From NCBI RefSeq assembly GCF_000190695.1, contig NZ_GL870929.1:907620-971619 (forward strand): a stretch of 64,000 bases of DNA, given 5' to 3'. This DNA comes from Kingella denitrificans ATCC 33394 (GTDB taxonomy: Bacteria; Pseudomonadota; Gammaproteobacteria; Burkholderiales; Neisseriaceae). A program made the translations under genes and the position numbers. The notes under the pieces are model-generated. The model searched no databases and was not told the origin of the DNA. It saw only the letters and a list, made by a program, of their open reading frames with translations. Numbering within the stretch: position 1 is the stretch's first letter; the number at the start of each line of letters is the position of its first letter. Below, in pieces: positions 54,731-63,951 of this stretch.

Positions 54731-54917
54731 GTCCTCCGTGCACGAAAAGAAAGATTGAAGGTAAAGATTGATTTTAGCCCCGTCTTTCGCAACGGGCTAG
54801 CAGTTTCGTCAAAAAAACGCGAGAAGCCGGATTCGGGCGCGCATTGAAGCGATACCTTCAACAAAGCCATCGATTTTCGGCAAAAGCAGCCTGCACCCTG
54901 ATGACCGTTTTTAACGC

Positions 54918-54923
54918 TATAAT
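54918..54923 (+). promoter_or_regulatory. Possible -10 of trpA
   Basis: TATAAT lies 34 bases before the trpA ATG. A complete DUS (54882-54897) occupies the -35 side and no -35 consensus is visible. Confidence 0.35.
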
Positions 54924-54956
54924 ACCGACTTTTTCAACCGTCCACGGAAGACCATC

Positions 54957-55739
54957 ATGAGCCGCATTGCCCAAACATTCCAATCGCTGCAAAACCGCAA
55001 AGCCCTGATTCCCTACATCACCGCCGGCGACCCAGATTTGGCGGCCACGGTGCAGCTGATGCACGGCATGGCGGACGCGGGCGCGGACATTTTGGAACTG
55101 GGCGTGCCGTTTTCCGACCCGATGGCGGACGGCGAAGTGATTCAGCGCGCCGTCGAACGGGCGCTGGAGAACAAGGTGTCGCTGCAAGGCGTGCTGGCGG
55201 CGGTGCAGGAATTCCGCCAAAAAAACCAACACACGCCCGTGGTGCTGATGGGCTATCTGAACCCGATTCACAACATGGGTTACGAAGCCTTCGCCCAAGC
55301 GGCGGCGGATGCGGGCGTGGACGGCGTGCTGACGGTGGACAGCCCCATCGAACACATTTCGCCCTTGCAGGCTGCTTTGGCGGCGCGCGGCATCGACTGC
55401 ATTTTCCTGATTGCGCCCACCACCACGCCCGAACGCATCGCCGCGATTGCCGAAAAGGCCAGCGGTTTCATTTATTACGTGTCGCTCAAAGGCGTGACCG
55501 GTTCGGCGCGGCTGGACACGGAAGCCGTGGCGCGCCAGATTGCGCTGCTGCGCCAATACACCGATTTGCCGATTGGCGTGGGCTTCGGCATCCGCGACGC
55601 GCAAAGTGCCGCACAAATCGCCCAAGTGGCGGACGCGGTGATTGTGGGCAGCCGCATTGTGCAGGAAATCGAAAAGCAGCCTGCACAGGCCGTGCGCGCC
55701 GTGGCCGATTTGGTGCGCGAATTGAAAGCCGCCGTTTAA
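54957..55739 (+). CDS. trpA: Tryptophan synthase alpha chain
   Basis: Splits indole-glycerol phosphate; the indole passes to TrpB. 260 residues, TIM barrel with [13 protein letters not shown], the catalytic Glu in [15 protein letters not shown] (E49), LMGYLNPI, and the phosphate-binding VGFGI and [10 protein letters not shown]. The segment [13 protein letters not shown] carries the catalytic Asp. trpB is not adjacent. A DUS lies in frame at 55366-55377 (LQAALAA) and another near the end (EKQPAQA). Confidence 0.97.
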   Translation: MSRIAQTFQSLQNRKALIPYITAGDPDLAATVQLMHGMADAGADILELGVPFSDPMADGEVIQRAVERALENKVSLQGVLAAVQEFRQKNQHTPVVLMGYLNPIHNMGYEAFAQAAADAGVDGVLTVDSPIEHISPLQAALAARGIDCIFLIAPTTTPERIAAIAEKASGFIYYVSLKGVTGSARLDTEAVARQIALLRQYTDLPIGVGFGIRDAQSAAQIAQVADAVIVGSRIVQEIEKQPAQAVRAVADLVRELKAAV

Positions 55740-55763
55740 GCCGTGTCGAAAAGCAGCCTGCAC

Positions 55764-56585
55764 ATGAAGTTTTCGGTTTTAATGTCGGTTTACCGGCGCG
55801 AACAACCCGCGTTCCTGCACGAATGCCTGCAAAGCCTGCACGCACAGACGCAGCCTGCACACGAAATCGTGGTGGTGCTGGACGGCGAAATCACGCAGAA
55901 TTTGCAGGCTGCATTGGATGAATGGCGGACGCGCCTGCCGCTCAAAATCGTGCCGCTGCCGCAGAATGTCGGCTTGGGCAAAGCCCTGAATGCGGGCATC
56001 GAACACTGCACGCACGACTACATCTTCCGCATGGACAGCGACGACATCGCCCATCCGGAACGTTTCGCGCTGCAATGCGCCTTTTTGCGGCAGCATCCGG
56101 AAACCGACCTGCTGGGCGGGCAAATCGCCGAATTTGACCGGCACATCCCTGCGGACGGCAGCCGCATGAACATGCGCCGCGTGCCGCTGACCCATGCGGA
56201 CATCGTCCGATTCTCCCAAAAGCGCAACCCGTTCAACCACATGACCGTTGCCTACCGCAAAAGCAGCCTGCACCGTGTCGGCGGTTACCAGCACCACCTG
56301 TGGATGGAAGACTACAACCTGTGGCTGCGGATGCTGGCCGCCGGCATGCAATGCGCCAACCTGCCGCAAACCCTCGTGTACGCACGCACGGGTAGCGGCA
56401 TGATTGGACGCCGGAAAGGTTGGCGGTACATCCGCAGCGAATGGCAGCTCTACCGACTCAAACGCCGTCTGGCACTGCAAACGCCGCCGGCCGCCTTCGT
56501 CTGCTTCGCCCAACGCGCCCTGCCCCGCCTGCTCCCGTCCGCACTCCTGCAATTCCTCTACAACCGCTTGCGCCGAAACCCATGA
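55764..56585 (+). CDS. Family 2 glycosyltransferase (AmsE/PglA-like)
   Basis: 273 residues with a GT-A fold: SVLMSVYRREQPAFLHECL, NVGLGKALNAGIEHC, the DxD-type motif RMDSDDIAHPERF (about 90) and WMEDYNLWLRML for the acceptor side. The ATG comes one base after a complete DUS. The stop overlaps the start of the next gene by a few bases, so the two are coupled and probably add consecutive sugars. The sugar specificity cannot be told. Confidence 0.85.
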   Translation: MKFSVLMSVYRREQPAFLHECLQSLHAQTQPAHEIVVVLDGEITQNLQAALDEWRTRLPLKIVPLPQNVGLGKALNAGIEHCTHDYIFRMDSDDIAHPERFALQCAFLRQHPETDLLGGQIAEFDRHIPADGSRMNMRRVPLTHADIVRFSQKRNPFNHMTVAYRKSSLHRVGGYQHHLWMEDYNLWLRMLAAGMQCANLPQTLVYARTGSGMIGRRKGWRYIRSEWQLYRLKRRLALQTPPAAFVCFAQRALPRLLPSALLQFLYNRLRRNP

Positions 56586-57814
56586 AACCCACACCATCGC
56601 TCGCACTGCGCCTGATTAACGGCATTGTGCTGATTACACTGACCACAACGCTGTATCTCTCGCAAAAAAACATCGCCCTGTTCCATATCAAAATCATCAA
56701 CAGCGCGCTGATTTGCCTGATTGCCTACGCATTGGCCGCCGTCTCCATCAACAAACTTTTGTATTTTCCCGGCAAACAAAGCTGGCTGCACATCCTGCCT
56801 GCCGTCGGATTGTCGTACGGCAGCGTATTTTTCATCAGCGGCATCCTGTTCATCACCTTTTCCAACAGCTTTGTCCTCATCAACAGCCTGCTGGCCACCC
56901 TGTTTTTCGTGGGCGACTTCATCCGCCGCAACCGCCACCTCCCCAACATGGCCTACATCCCGCACGGACGCGCCGGCAGCGCCGCACAAATCCCCCATGC
57001 AAACTGGATTTGCCTGAACGCGCCCGAACTGCCGCAAACCCCCGTCCAAGCCGTGGTGGCCGATTTGCATTGCCCTGATTTGAGCGCGGACTGGCAACGC
57101 TTCCTGGCAGCCTGCACTTTGGACGGCATCCCCGTGTACAACATCCGCCAAATCGAAGAATCGCTCACCGGCCGCGTGAAAATCCGCCACCTTTATGAAA
57201 ACGATTTAGGCTCGCTGCTGCCGCCCGCAGGCTACATGCTGGTCAAACGCCTGCTCGACATCCTGTGCGTCCTCGCCGCCCTACCCTTTGCCCTGCCGCT
57301 GATGCTGCTCACCGCCATCGCCATCCGCCTGGAAAGCGCCGGCAGCGTGCTGTTTGTCCAAAACCGCGTCGGACAGGGCGGCCGCGAATTTAAGATTTAC
57401 AAATTCCGCAGCATGCGCACCGATTCCGAGCAAAACGGCGCCCAACTTGCCCAAGTCGGCGACAGCCGTATCACGCGCGTCGGCAGCTTTATCCGCAAAA
57501 CACGGCTGGACGAACTGCCGCAGTTTTTCAACATCCTCAAAGGCGACATGAGCCTTATCGGCCCGCGCCCAGAGCAAAAAGTGTTCGTGGAACAATTCGA
57601 AAAAAGCATCCCTTTTTACCAATACCGCCACATCGTCAAACCCGGCCTGTCCGGTTGGGCGCAGGTAACGCAGGGCTATGCCGGCAACACCGACGAAACC
57701 CAAGTCAAAATCGAACATGATTTTTACTACATCAAACACTTTTCGTTTTCGCTAGACGTGCTGATTATGTTCAAAACCGTGAAAATCATTCTGACCGGAT
57801 TCGGCGCACGATAA
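56582..57814 (+). CDS. Polyprenyl-phosphate sugar transferase (WcaJ/CpsE-like)
   Basis: 410 residues: four N-terminal membrane segments (within about 10-110), a soluble CoA-binding-like segment, a fifth membrane segment (KRLLDILCVLAALPFALPL, about 220-245) and the catalytic domain of bacterial sugar transferases (GGREFKIYKFRSMRTDSE, RKTRLDELPQFFNIL, GDMSLIGPRPE, HIVKPGLSGWAQVTQGY). It starts glycan assembly by loading a sugar-phosphate on undecaprenyl phosphate. It forms a unit with the glycosyltransferase just upstream and could feed the PglL pathway. Confidence 0.9.
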   Translation: MKPTPSLALRLINGIVLITLTTTLYLSQKNIALFHIKIINSALICLIAYALAAVSINKLLYFPGKQSWLHILPAVGLSYGSVFFISGILFITFSNSFVLINSLLATLFFVGDFIRRNRHLPNMAYIPHGRAGSAAQIPHANWICLNAPELPQTPVQAVVADLHCPDLSADWQRFLAACTLDGIPVYNIRQIEESLTGRVKIRHLYENDLGSLLPPAGYMLVKRLLDILCVLAALPFALPLMLLTAIAIRLESAGSVLFVQNRVGQGGREFKIYKFRSMRTDSEQNGAQLAQVGDSRITRVGSFIRKTRLDELPQFFNILKGDMSLIGPRPEQKVFVEQFEKSIPFYQYRHIVKPGLSGWAQVTQGYAGNTDETQVKIEHDFYYIKHFSFSLDVLIMFKTVKIILTGFGAR

Positions 57815-57887
57815 CCCGATGAAAATTATTTTTATAGAAAAAACAAGGAAACTATGCGAAATACGCTTTTTTAAGACCAAATGCCGC

Positions 57888-57916
57888 TTGACGGCACAAC
57901 GCGCAATCTGTATAGT
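57888..57916 (+). promoter_or_regulatory. Promoter of the tRNA cluster
   Basis: TTGACG, a 17-base spacer and TATAGT lie 14 bases before tRNA-Pro; a strong sigma-70 arrangement. Confidence 0.75.
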
Positions 57917-57929
57917 TAGGTTCTTCAGT

Positions 57930-58007
57930 CGGGGCGTAGCGCAGCCCGGTTAGCGCATCTGCTTTGGGAGCAGAGGGTCGTGAGTTCGAATCCCACCGCC
58001 CCGACCA
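57930..58007 (+). tRNA. tRNA-Pro(TGG)
   Basis: Cloverleaf with acceptor CGGGGCG/CGCCCCG, anticodon loop TTTGGGA (anticodon TGG), TTCGAAT T-loop and encoded CCA. First of three tRNAs in one transcript. Confidence 0.95.
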
Positions 58008-58037
58008 CAAATTACTTAATGATACGCCAGATAGTAC

Positions 58038-58114
58038 GCGCCCGTAGCTCAACTGGATAGAGCACCGACCTTCTAAGTCGGGGGTTACGGGTTCGATTCC
58101 TGTCGGGCGTGCCA
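58038..58114 (+). tRNA. tRNA-Arg(TCT)
   Basis: Acceptor GCGCCCG with CGGGCGT, anticodon loop CTTCTAA (anticodon TCT), T-loop TTCGATT and encoded CCA. Confidence 0.95.
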
Positions 58115-58135
58115 TTTTTCCAGATATTAGTTTCT

Positions 58136-58213
58136 GGTGGTTGTAGCTCAGTTGGTTAGAGCATCGGATTGTGATTCCGAGGGTCGTGGGTTCGAATCCC
58201 ATCTGCCACCCCA
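58136..58213 (+). tRNA. tRNA-His(GTG)
   Basis: Anticodon loop TTGTGAT (anticodon GTG), T-loop TTCGAAT and encoded CCA. The extra G at position -1 that marks tRNA-His is encoded (58136) opposite C73. Confidence 0.95.
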
Positions 58214-58229
58214 AAATTTTAATTATCAT

Positions 58230-58265
58230 ACCGCACTCATTAAATTTAAAATGAGTGCGGTTTTT
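58230..58265 (+). terminator. Terminator of the tRNA cluster
   Basis: ACCGCACTCATT and AATGAGTGCGGT form a 12-bp stem followed by five T's, with no DUS. Confidence 0.85.
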
Positions 58266-58280
58266 GCATGGGGATTTTGC

Positions 58281-59045
58281 ATGAACCACCCAACACCGCC
58301 ATCGGTTCTTATTTTCGGCATGGGTTTTGTCGGCAGGGCTTTGGCAGAGTCGCTGTATCAACACCAATATCCGGTGGCGGCGATTAAGCGGCATTGGTCG
58401 TCGGACGATGTCTGCCTGCCGATTGAAGTGTCGTGCATGGATTTGAACGAGCATTGCGCAAACGCCGATTGGGCGGATTACGGCACTTGGGTCATTGCCC
58501 TGCCGCCCGCCGCATTGGCCGATTATGTCGCTTCCATGCGCTGGTTGGCCGAACAGGCGAAGAAAATGCAGGTGCGGCATATTGTGTATTTGAGCAGCGT
58601 GGGCGTGTTCGGCGCGCAGCAGGGTTTATGCGACGAAAATACATTGCCCGAACCCGATACGGCATCCGGACGGGCGGTTTTGGCGGCGGAGCAGATTTGG
58701 CAAACGTCTGGGGTGGCGCATGTGGATATTTTGCGCTTGGGCGGCCTGTATGCGGCGGAACGCCATCCGATTTTCGCTTTGCTGCGGCAGGAGAAGCCTT
58801 CGGCGCAGGCAAAGCAGCCTGCAAACCGCATTCACCGCGATGCCGCGGTGGCGGCCATCGAACGTGCCATTGCCTGCCCGTCGTCGGTGCGCGTACGGCA
58901 TATTGTGGAAGCGGATTATTTGACCAAACAGGATTTTTACGCGCGGGAAGCCGCTAAATTGGGCGTGCCCGTGCCGCGTTTGGCGGACGATATGCCCGAA
59001 CATTCCGGCAAACGGGTGATTTCTTGTTGGAAAGACGGAGAATAA
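58281..59045 (+). CDS. NAD-dependent epimerase/dehydratase family protein (YeeZ-like)
   Basis: The start at 58281 (MNHPTPPSVLIFGMG) gives 254 residues. The Rossmann motif GMGFVGRALAESL and a short-chain-like core (HIVYLSSVGVFGAQQG, LRLGGLYAAERHP) indicate an atypical SDR that binds NAD(P). Related YeeZ proteins have no settled substrate. The HI_0552-like gene starts 5 bases after its stop, so the two are co-transcribed. Confidence 0.82.
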   Translation: MNHPTPPSVLIFGMGFVGRALAESLYQHQYPVAAIKRHWSSDDVCLPIEVSCMDLNEHCANADWADYGTWVIALPPAALADYVASMRWLAEQAKKMQVRHIVYLSSVGVFGAQQGLCDENTLPEPDTASGRAVLAAEQIWQTSGVAHVDILRLGGLYAAERHPIFALLRQEKPSAQAKQPANRIHRDAAVAAIERAIACPSSVRVRHIVEADYLTKQDFYAREAAKLGVPVPRLADDMPEHSGKRVISCWKDGE

Positions 59046-59050
59046 ATAGG

Positions 59051-59695
59051 ATGAAAAAGCAGCCTGCACTTTCGGTGGCACATTGCCAAGTATTGCAGCA
59101 GCCGTTTTACCAGTTTGCGCAAATGAAGCAGTTTGCGCCCGAATCGATTGAGGGCGTGAAGGCGCAATACCGTGCGGCATGGACGGATTGGCGCGATTTT
59201 GTTTTGGCGGTGCAGGCTGCTTTAGCGGCGCAAGGCATCGTCTTTGCCGCGCCGCATATCGAGCGTTGGTGCAACGGCTGGCAGGTGCGCGCGCATTTTT
59301 TCGCGTTTTTCAAATTGCCCGGCTTTGAACGCGATGCGCCGATTCTGTCGCTGATTCTGAACCGGCAGCGTTTCACCGTGAGCTTGGATTGGCATGCGTA
59401 CAAAGCCGCGCAATCGCATATTTCGCTGGCGCAATACCACCAGTGGCTCGACCAAATCGGCCACCCGCAATGGGCTGACTGGGATTTATGGCGCGGCAAA
59501 GACAGCGAATATGCCGAACACAAAACCGTTGCCGCATGGCAGCCTGCACCTTCCGAATGGCGCGAACCGCAGGATTTCTACCGCATCGGCCGCCATTTGC
59601 CGCGCGACGAATTGGCGGAACACGACACTTTGGCATGGACGGTGGCGCGCCTGATGGATTTACTGCCGCTTTACCGCTTGAGTTGCCAAAACTGA
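59051..59695 (+). CDS. HI_0552 family protein
   Basis: 214-residue Trp- and aromatic-rich soluble protein ([66 protein letters not shown]). I recall this as the HI_0552 family, conserved in Neisseria and Haemophilus with no known function. A complete DUS falls in codons 3-6 (KQPA), so the uptake word forms part of the N-terminus. Followed by lolC. Confidence 0.7.
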   Translation: MKKQPALSVAHCQVLQQPFYQFAQMKQFAPESIEGVKAQYRAAWTDWRDFVLAVQAALAAQGIVFAAPHIERWCNGWQVRAHFFAFFKLPGFERDAPILSLILNRQRFTVSLDWHAYKAAQSHISLAQYHQWLDQIGHPQWADWDLWRGKDSEYAEHKTVAAWQPAPSEWREPQDFYRIGRHLPRDELAEHDTLAWTVARLMDLLPLYRLSCQN

Positions 59696-59756
59696 ACCAC
59701 GCATTTTTTGTTACAATAACACCTTCCGATTATTTCAACGCAAAGGCAGCCTGCAC

Positions 59757-61016
59757 ATGGCTTCACTCGAAACTTGGATTGGTTTGCGCTATTTGCGCGC
59801 CAAAAAACGCAGCGGCTTCATGTCGTTTATTTCCGTGATGTCGATTGTCGGCATCGCATTGGGCGTGATTGCACTGATTGTGGTGTTGTCCGTGGTGAAC
59901 GGTTTTCAGAAAGAAATCCGCGGGCAGCTGCTCAACATCGCGCCGCACGCCGAAGTGGGCTATCTGATCGACAGCCAAAACGGCACGCCGGCCACCTGGC
60001 AGGCATTGCAACAGAAATTCGCCGGCAAACCTGAAGTCTTGGCCAGCGCGCCGTTCATTGCCGGACAAGGCTTGCTGGCCAATTCCGGCGAAGTCCGCGG
60101 CACACAGTTGCGCGGCATCCTGCCCGACCAAGAGAGAAAAGTCATCGATTATGCCGACAAAATGACGGCCGGTTCGTTTGACGCGCTAAAAGCGGACGAA
60201 TTCGGTATTATTCTGGGCGAAAGCCTGGCCGAAACGCTGGGGGCGAAAGTGAACGAGAAAGTAACCGTCATTACCCCCGAAGGCAATGTAACCCCTGCCG
60301 GCGTGGTGCCGCGCCTGAAGCAATTTACCGTGGTCGGCATCGTGAAAACTGGTTTTGACGAGGCCGACAGCAGTTTGGCCTTAATCCATCTGGCCGATGC
60401 TCAAAAACTCTACCGCACCGACGATGCCGCCATCGCCCTGCGCCTGCGCCTGGCCGACCCACAAAACGCCCCCGCCGTGATGGAACGGCTGCTGCCTGCG
60501 GAACAGCGGAAAGATTTGTGGACGCAAAACTGGACGGACAACAACCGCAGCTATTTCAGCGCGGTGGAAATGGAAAAGCGCATGCTGACCCTGCTGCTGA
60601 CCTGTATCATCGTCGTGGCGGCGTTTAACCTGGTGTCGTCACTGGTGATGGCGGTGAACGAGAAACAGTCCGACATTGCCATTTTGCGCACGCTTGGGCT
60701 GTCGCCGCGCGGCATTATGAAGATTTTCGTGGTGCAGGGCATGGTGGCCGGCGTGTTGGGCACGATAACCGGCGTGGTGTTCGGCCTGCTGCTGGCGTGG
60801 AAAATCGGCGTGATTATCCATTGGATCGAAACCCTGTTCAATGTCCAGTTCGTTTCGGCCAAAGTCTATTTTATCAATTACCTGCCCAGCGATATCCAAC
60901 TATACGATGTGCTCGGCATTACCGTTATTTCACTGCTGCTGTCGTTTATTGCCACGCTTTATCCGAGCTGGAGCGCGGCACGCACACAACCTGCGGAGGC
61001 ATTGCGTTATGAGTAA
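59757..61016 (+). CDS. lolC: Lipoprotein-releasing permease LolC/E
   Basis: Inner-membrane subunit that extracts outer-membrane lipoproteins for LolA. 419 residues: first membrane segment (about 25-47), a periplasmic domain of about 220 residues, then three segments near the C-terminus with the FtsX-like pattern ([41 protein letters not shown]). The single gene suggests a LolC homodimer (LolF type) rather than LolC plus LolE. The ATG follows a DUS by one base. The stop overlaps the lolD start. Confidence 0.93.
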   Translation: MASLETWIGLRYLRAKKRSGFMSFISVMSIVGIALGVIALIVVLSVVNGFQKEIRGQLLNIAPHAEVGYLIDSQNGTPATWQALQQKFAGKPEVLASAPFIAGQGLLANSGEVRGTQLRGILPDQERKVIDYADKMTAGSFDALKADEFGIILGESLAETLGAKVNEKVTVITPEGNVTPAGVVPRLKQFTVVGIVKTGFDEADSSLALIHLADAQKLYRTDDAAIALRLRLADPQNAPAVMERLLPAEQRKDLWTQNWTDNNRSYFSAVEMEKRMLTLLLTCIIVVAAFNLVSSLVMAVNEKQSDIAILRTLGLSPRGIMKIFVVQGMVAGVLGTITGVVFGLLLAWKIGVIIHWIETLFNVQFVSAKVYFINYLPSDIQLYDVLGITVISLLLSFIATLYPSWSAARTQPAEALRYE

Positions 61017-61716
61017 TTGGGTCATTGACTGTCAAAAAGTCTGCAAAACCTATCAAGACGGCGGCCTGAATGTGGACGTGCTGCATGATTTGACGCTGCA
61101 AATCCAAGCGGGCGAAAGCGTGGGCATTATCGGCTCTTCAGGCAGCGGCAAATCCACGCTGCTGCATCTGCTGGGCGGTCTGGACGAACCCAGTTCCGGC
61201 AGCATTACGCTGATGGGGCAGGAAATTGCCAAGCTTTCCCAAGCCAAACTGGGGCAGCTGCGCAACCAATATTTGGGATTCGTGTATCAATTCCACCATC
61301 TGCTCACCGAATTCACGGCGCTGGAAAACGTGATGATGCCGCTACTGATTGGCCGCATGAGTGCAAAGGATGCCAAAGTGCAGGCTGCTTTGATGCTGGA
61401 AAAAGTCGGGCTGGGGCAACGGATGATGCACCGTCCGGCCGAATTGTCCGGCGGCGAACGCCAACGTGCCGCCATTGCCCGCGCATTGGTCAAACGCCCC
61501 AAATGCCTGCTGGCGGATGAACCGACCGGCAATCTCGACCGCCGCAATGCCCGCCATGTGCTGGATATGATGCTGGAATTGCAGGCGGAACTGGATACTG
61601 CGCTGGTGGTCGTTACCCATGACGACGAACTGGCGCAGCGTTTCGGGCGCGTCCTCGTCATGCAGGATGGCAGCCTGCACCCCCAACCTACTGTTCAAAC
61701 AAGGAATGAATCATGA
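61009..61716 (+). CDS. lolD: Lipoprotein-releasing ATPase LolD
   Basis: 235-residue ABC ATPase powering LolC. Walker [18 protein letters not shown]-loop region [18 protein letters not shown] typical of LolD, signature [15 protein letters not shown], Walker [13 protein letters not shown] and the switch His (VVTHDDEL). The start overlaps lolC by 8 bases and the stop overlaps the next gene by 4, so the three genes are one operon. A DUS is in frame at 61376-61390 (VQAALM). Confidence 0.96.
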   Translation: MSNWVIDCQKVCKTYQDGGLNVDVLHDLTLQIQAGESVGIIGSSGSGKSTLLHLLGGLDEPSSGSITLMGQEIAKLSQAKLGQLRNQYLGFVYQFHHLLTEFTALENVMMPLLIGRMSAKDAKVQAALMLEKVGLGQRMMHRPAELSGGERQRAAIARALVKRPKCLLADEPTGNLDRRNARHVLDMMLELQAELDTALVVVTHDDELAQRFGRVLVMQDGSLHPQPTVQTRNES

Positions 61717-62195
61717 AGATTTCCGCTCTGGCCCTCACCGCCGCCCTGTTCGCCGCCGCATTGCCGGCACAAGCCGCCGATTTCACCCTGCATCCCAGCC
61801 AAAAACCGCAGCAGCTAAACGACAAAGCCCCCGTCCAAGTGATTAACTTTTGGGCCACGTGGTGCGGTCCTTGCCGCAAAGAAATGCCGGCCATGAGCCG
61901 CTGGTACGCGCAAAAAGGCAAACGTCAAAACGTGCAAATGGTCGGCATTGCCGTGGATGAAACCGCGAATATCAGCAAATTCCTGCAAAGCACGCCCGTG
62001 TCGTACCCCATTTGGCGGTACACGGGCAATAACAGCCGCAATATGATGAAAGAATTCGGCAACCAAGTCGGCGTGCTGCCCTACACGGTGGTGCGCATTC
62101 CCGCCTGCCAACAGCAGCAGGCACTGGTCGGTGAAGTGGACGGCGCGAAATTAGATGCCGCCATTGCTGCCGTGAAAGCCAAATGTTCGCGCTGA
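61713..62195 (+). CDS. Periplasmic TlpA-type thioredoxin-like protein
   Basis: 160 residues with a signal peptide (cleaved near AQA-AD, residue 21), a thioredoxin fold and active-site WCGPC (VINFWATWCGPCRKEMPAM), cis-Pro region VLPYTVV, and a further Cys pair (PACQQQQ, KCSR). It likely reduces disulfides in the periplasm, as TlpA/ResA proteins do in cytochrome assembly. Its place in the lolCD operon by ATGA overlap is unexpected and may only reflect gene order. A DUS-pair terminator follows. Confidence 0.88.
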   Translation: MKISALALTAALFAAALPAQAADFTLHPSQKPQQLNDKAPVQVINFWATWCGPCRKEMPAMSRWYAQKGKRQNVQMVGIAVDETANISKFLQSTPVSYPIWRYTGNNSRNMMKEFGNQVGVLPYTVVRIPACQQQQALVGEVDGAKLDAAIAAVKAKCSR

Positions 62196-62212
62196 TTCAT
62201 TGTTCCAACGTT

Positions 62213-62261
62213 TAAAAAGCAGCCTGCACTTTTCACAGCACCATGTGCAGGCTGCTTTTTC
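62213..62261 (+). terminator. DUS-pair terminator of the lolCD operon
   Basis: AAAAAGCAGCCTGCAC and GTGCAGGCTGCTTTTT flank a 17-base loop, 18 bases after the thioredoxin-like gene. Confidence 0.85.
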
Positions 62262-62276
62262 ATTCCATTTTTATTC

Positions 62277-63035
62277 ATGATACCGCACCGCATCAACCAC
62301 CAACCCGCCTTCCTGCTCGCCAGCAGCCCGTGGCGCGAAAACAGCCTGCGGCTGGAAGTGTTCAGCCGCGACTATGGCCGAGTCGCACTATTGGCACGCA
62401 GCGCACGCGCACGCGGTTCAGAATTGCGCGGCATCCTTATGCCATTCGTCCCGTTAAGCATCTCCTGGTTCGGCAAAGAAGAACTCAAAACCCTGCACCG
62501 TGCCGAATGGGTGGGCGGCTGGCAGCAACCCAAAAACCTGCTCCTGTTCAGCGCCTTATACGCCAACGAAATCCTACTCAAGCTCACCGCCCGCGAAGAC
62601 CCGCATCCCAACCTTTATCACGCCTTGGCGCAACTCATGCAGCACTTCGGCACAGGTCAGCACCATCTCGCCCCGTTGCGCCATTTCGAATGGCAGCTTT
62701 TGCACGAATTGGGTTACGCGCCATCTGCACAACACGACCGGCAGCAACAGCCCATCGAAACCCATGCCAACTATTTAATGCGGCCGGAAACCGCAGCAGA
62801 ACGCATGGCCGAAGCCGAAAGCAGCCTGCACTCCGTGCCGAACAGCTGCATTATCTCCGGCGATGTTTTACAGGCATTGGAAACAAGCAGCCTGCAACCC
62901 CATCAACTCCAAGCCGCATTAGCCCTCAACCGCCTGTTCATCCAACATTATCTGCCCGAAGGCATCGTCAGCCGCCAAGCCCTGCATCAACTTCAGCAAA
63001 TGAAGCAGAAGCTATCATCCGTAATATCCCCTTAA
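62277..63035 (+). CDS. recO: DNA repair protein RecO
   Basis: 252 residues: N-terminal OB fold (HQPAFLLASSPWRENSLRLEVFSRDYGRVALLARSARARG), a helical middle (LFSALYANEILLKLTAREDPHPNLY) and a C-terminal part that lacks the four-Cys zinc motif of some RecO, keeping one Cys (SCIISGD). It loads RecA on gapped DNA with RecR and matters for transformation-linked recombination. Two DUS are in frame (SSLHS and SSLQP). Confidence 0.93.
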   Translation: MIPHRINHQPAFLLASSPWRENSLRLEVFSRDYGRVALLARSARARGSELRGILMPFVPLSISWFGKEELKTLHRAEWVGGWQQPKNLLLFSALYANEILLKLTAREDPHPNLYHALAQLMQHFGTGQHHLAPLRHFEWQLLHELGYAPSAQHDRQQQPIETHANYLMRPETAAERMAEAESSLHSVPNSCIISGDVLQALETSSLQPHQLQAALALNRLFIQHYLPEGIVSRQALHQLQQMKQKLSSVISP

Positions 63036-63083
63036 TATTTCCCAAAGCAGCCTGCACTAATGCTCTATCCCAAATACAATAGA

Positions 63084-63125
63084 AAACACCATCCGAATTG
63101 GAAATCCAACTTCGGATGGTGTTTT
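63084..63125. terminator. Bidirectional terminator, recO and lipoprotein gene
   Basis: AAAACACCATCCGAA and TTCGGATGGTGTTTT form a perfect 15-bp stem between two convergent genes, with no DUS. Confidence 0.9.
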
Positions 63126-63145
63126 AATGGCAAATTATCTATGCA

Positions 63146-63643
63146 TTATTCGCATTTGAAATTAGCCAACTCTTCTTTACAAGAATCTGCCTGTTCATCA
63201 GCAGGTTCTTCCGCAATGACGCGCAAATCTTTCAAGTGAGCCTCTGCATCCACTTCATCTTTAGTACATGCAATCATTTTAGCTTTCAGCTCATCACATG
63301 CTGCGTGCAATTTAATGTTAGGAATTTCAGCTTTTGCTTTAGCAACAATATCTGATTCACGTTTCGCTTCAGCAGCATCTTCAGCCGCAGCAGTTTGTTC
63401 AGCCTTCGCAATTTCAGATGCAATTGCTTTTTGTGCAGCCTCAGGAGAAGAAGCAGAAACACCCATCATAGCTGATTCAGATGCAGCAGGGGTGCTAGCA
63501 GGTTCAGAAGCTGCCACCTCAGATGCAACAGCAGGTGTGGAAGCAGGTGCTGAAGCAGCAGATGCGGCAGGTTTGCTATCACATGCGCTCAAAGCCAAAG
63601 CAGCAGTCAAAGCCAAAAACAAAACATTTTTTTTCATCATCAT
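63146..63643 (-). CDS. Ala-rich hypothetical lipoprotein
   Basis: 165 residues: lipobox LSACD (Cys near 21), an Ala/Ser/Pro/Glu low-complexity region (about 22-75), then a helical part with four cysteines (near 115, 126, 154 and 164: AACDEL, IACTKD, DSCKEE, FKCE) that could form disulfides. It resembles small Neisseriaceae lipoproteins of unknown role. It follows the PspC gene by 21 bases, so the two are probably co-transcribed. Codon use is AT-richer than the neighbours. Confidence 0.78.
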   Translation of the reverse strand: MMMKKNVLFLALTAALALSACDSKPAASAASAPASTPAVASEVAASEPASTPAASESAMMGVSASSPEAAQKAIASEIAKAEQTAAAEDAAEAKRESDIVAKAKAEIPNIKLHAACDELKAKMIACTKDEVDAEAHLKDLRVIAEEPADEQADSCKEELANFKCE

Positions 63644-63664
63644 TTTTCCTAGTACAAAAGTAGA

Positions 63665-63862
63665 TTATTCGGTTTCTTCCGGTTGAGTAAACATCAAGTA
63701 GAGATAAACTAAAGTAGTTAAACCACCAAAAAATGAGGTAATCACAAAACCGGCACGGAACAACATAGCATCTTTGCCATAGCATTTTGCTAATCCGCCA
63801 CATACGCCGCCCAACATTTTATCTGTTCTTGAGCGCAAGAATGGTTTTCCGTTAATATCCAC
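63665..63862 (-). CDS. PspC-domain protein
   Basis: 65 residues from a GTG preceded by AAGGAGC. The PspC motif is clear (FLRSRTDKMLGGVCGGLAKCYG), followed by one membrane segment (about 36-58). It is a single short domain, unlike full-length PspC with its regulatory tail. PspC proteins take part in envelope-stress responses; a role here is inferred only from the domain. Confidence 0.9.
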   Translation of the reverse strand: MDINGKPFLRSRTDKMLGGVCGGLAKCYGKDAMLFRAGFVITSFFGGLTTLVYLYLMFTQPEETE

Positions 63863-63922
63863 GAAATTGCTCCTTAAATTTGAAATACAAAGTTAAGCAT
63901 AGCATATAGCAATGCTACACAT

Positions 63923-63951
63923 ATAATAACGCAAACGTAATCTTTTGTCAA
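63923..63951 (-). promoter_or_regulatory. Promoter of the PspC-lipoprotein operon
   Basis: On the minus strand TTGACA, a 17-base spacer and TATTAT: a near-consensus sigma-70 promoter about 60 bases before the PspC start. The flanking sequence to the window end is AT-rich and noncoding. Confidence 0.8.

Noticed and set aside
53444..54847. 467-codon open frame antisense to relA
   Set aside because: It is His/Phe/Gly-rich and lacks any domain; relA is complete on the other strand.
59051..59695. Glycoside or sugar enzyme for the HI_0552-like protein
   Set aside because: No catalytic motif is visible; the family has no known function.
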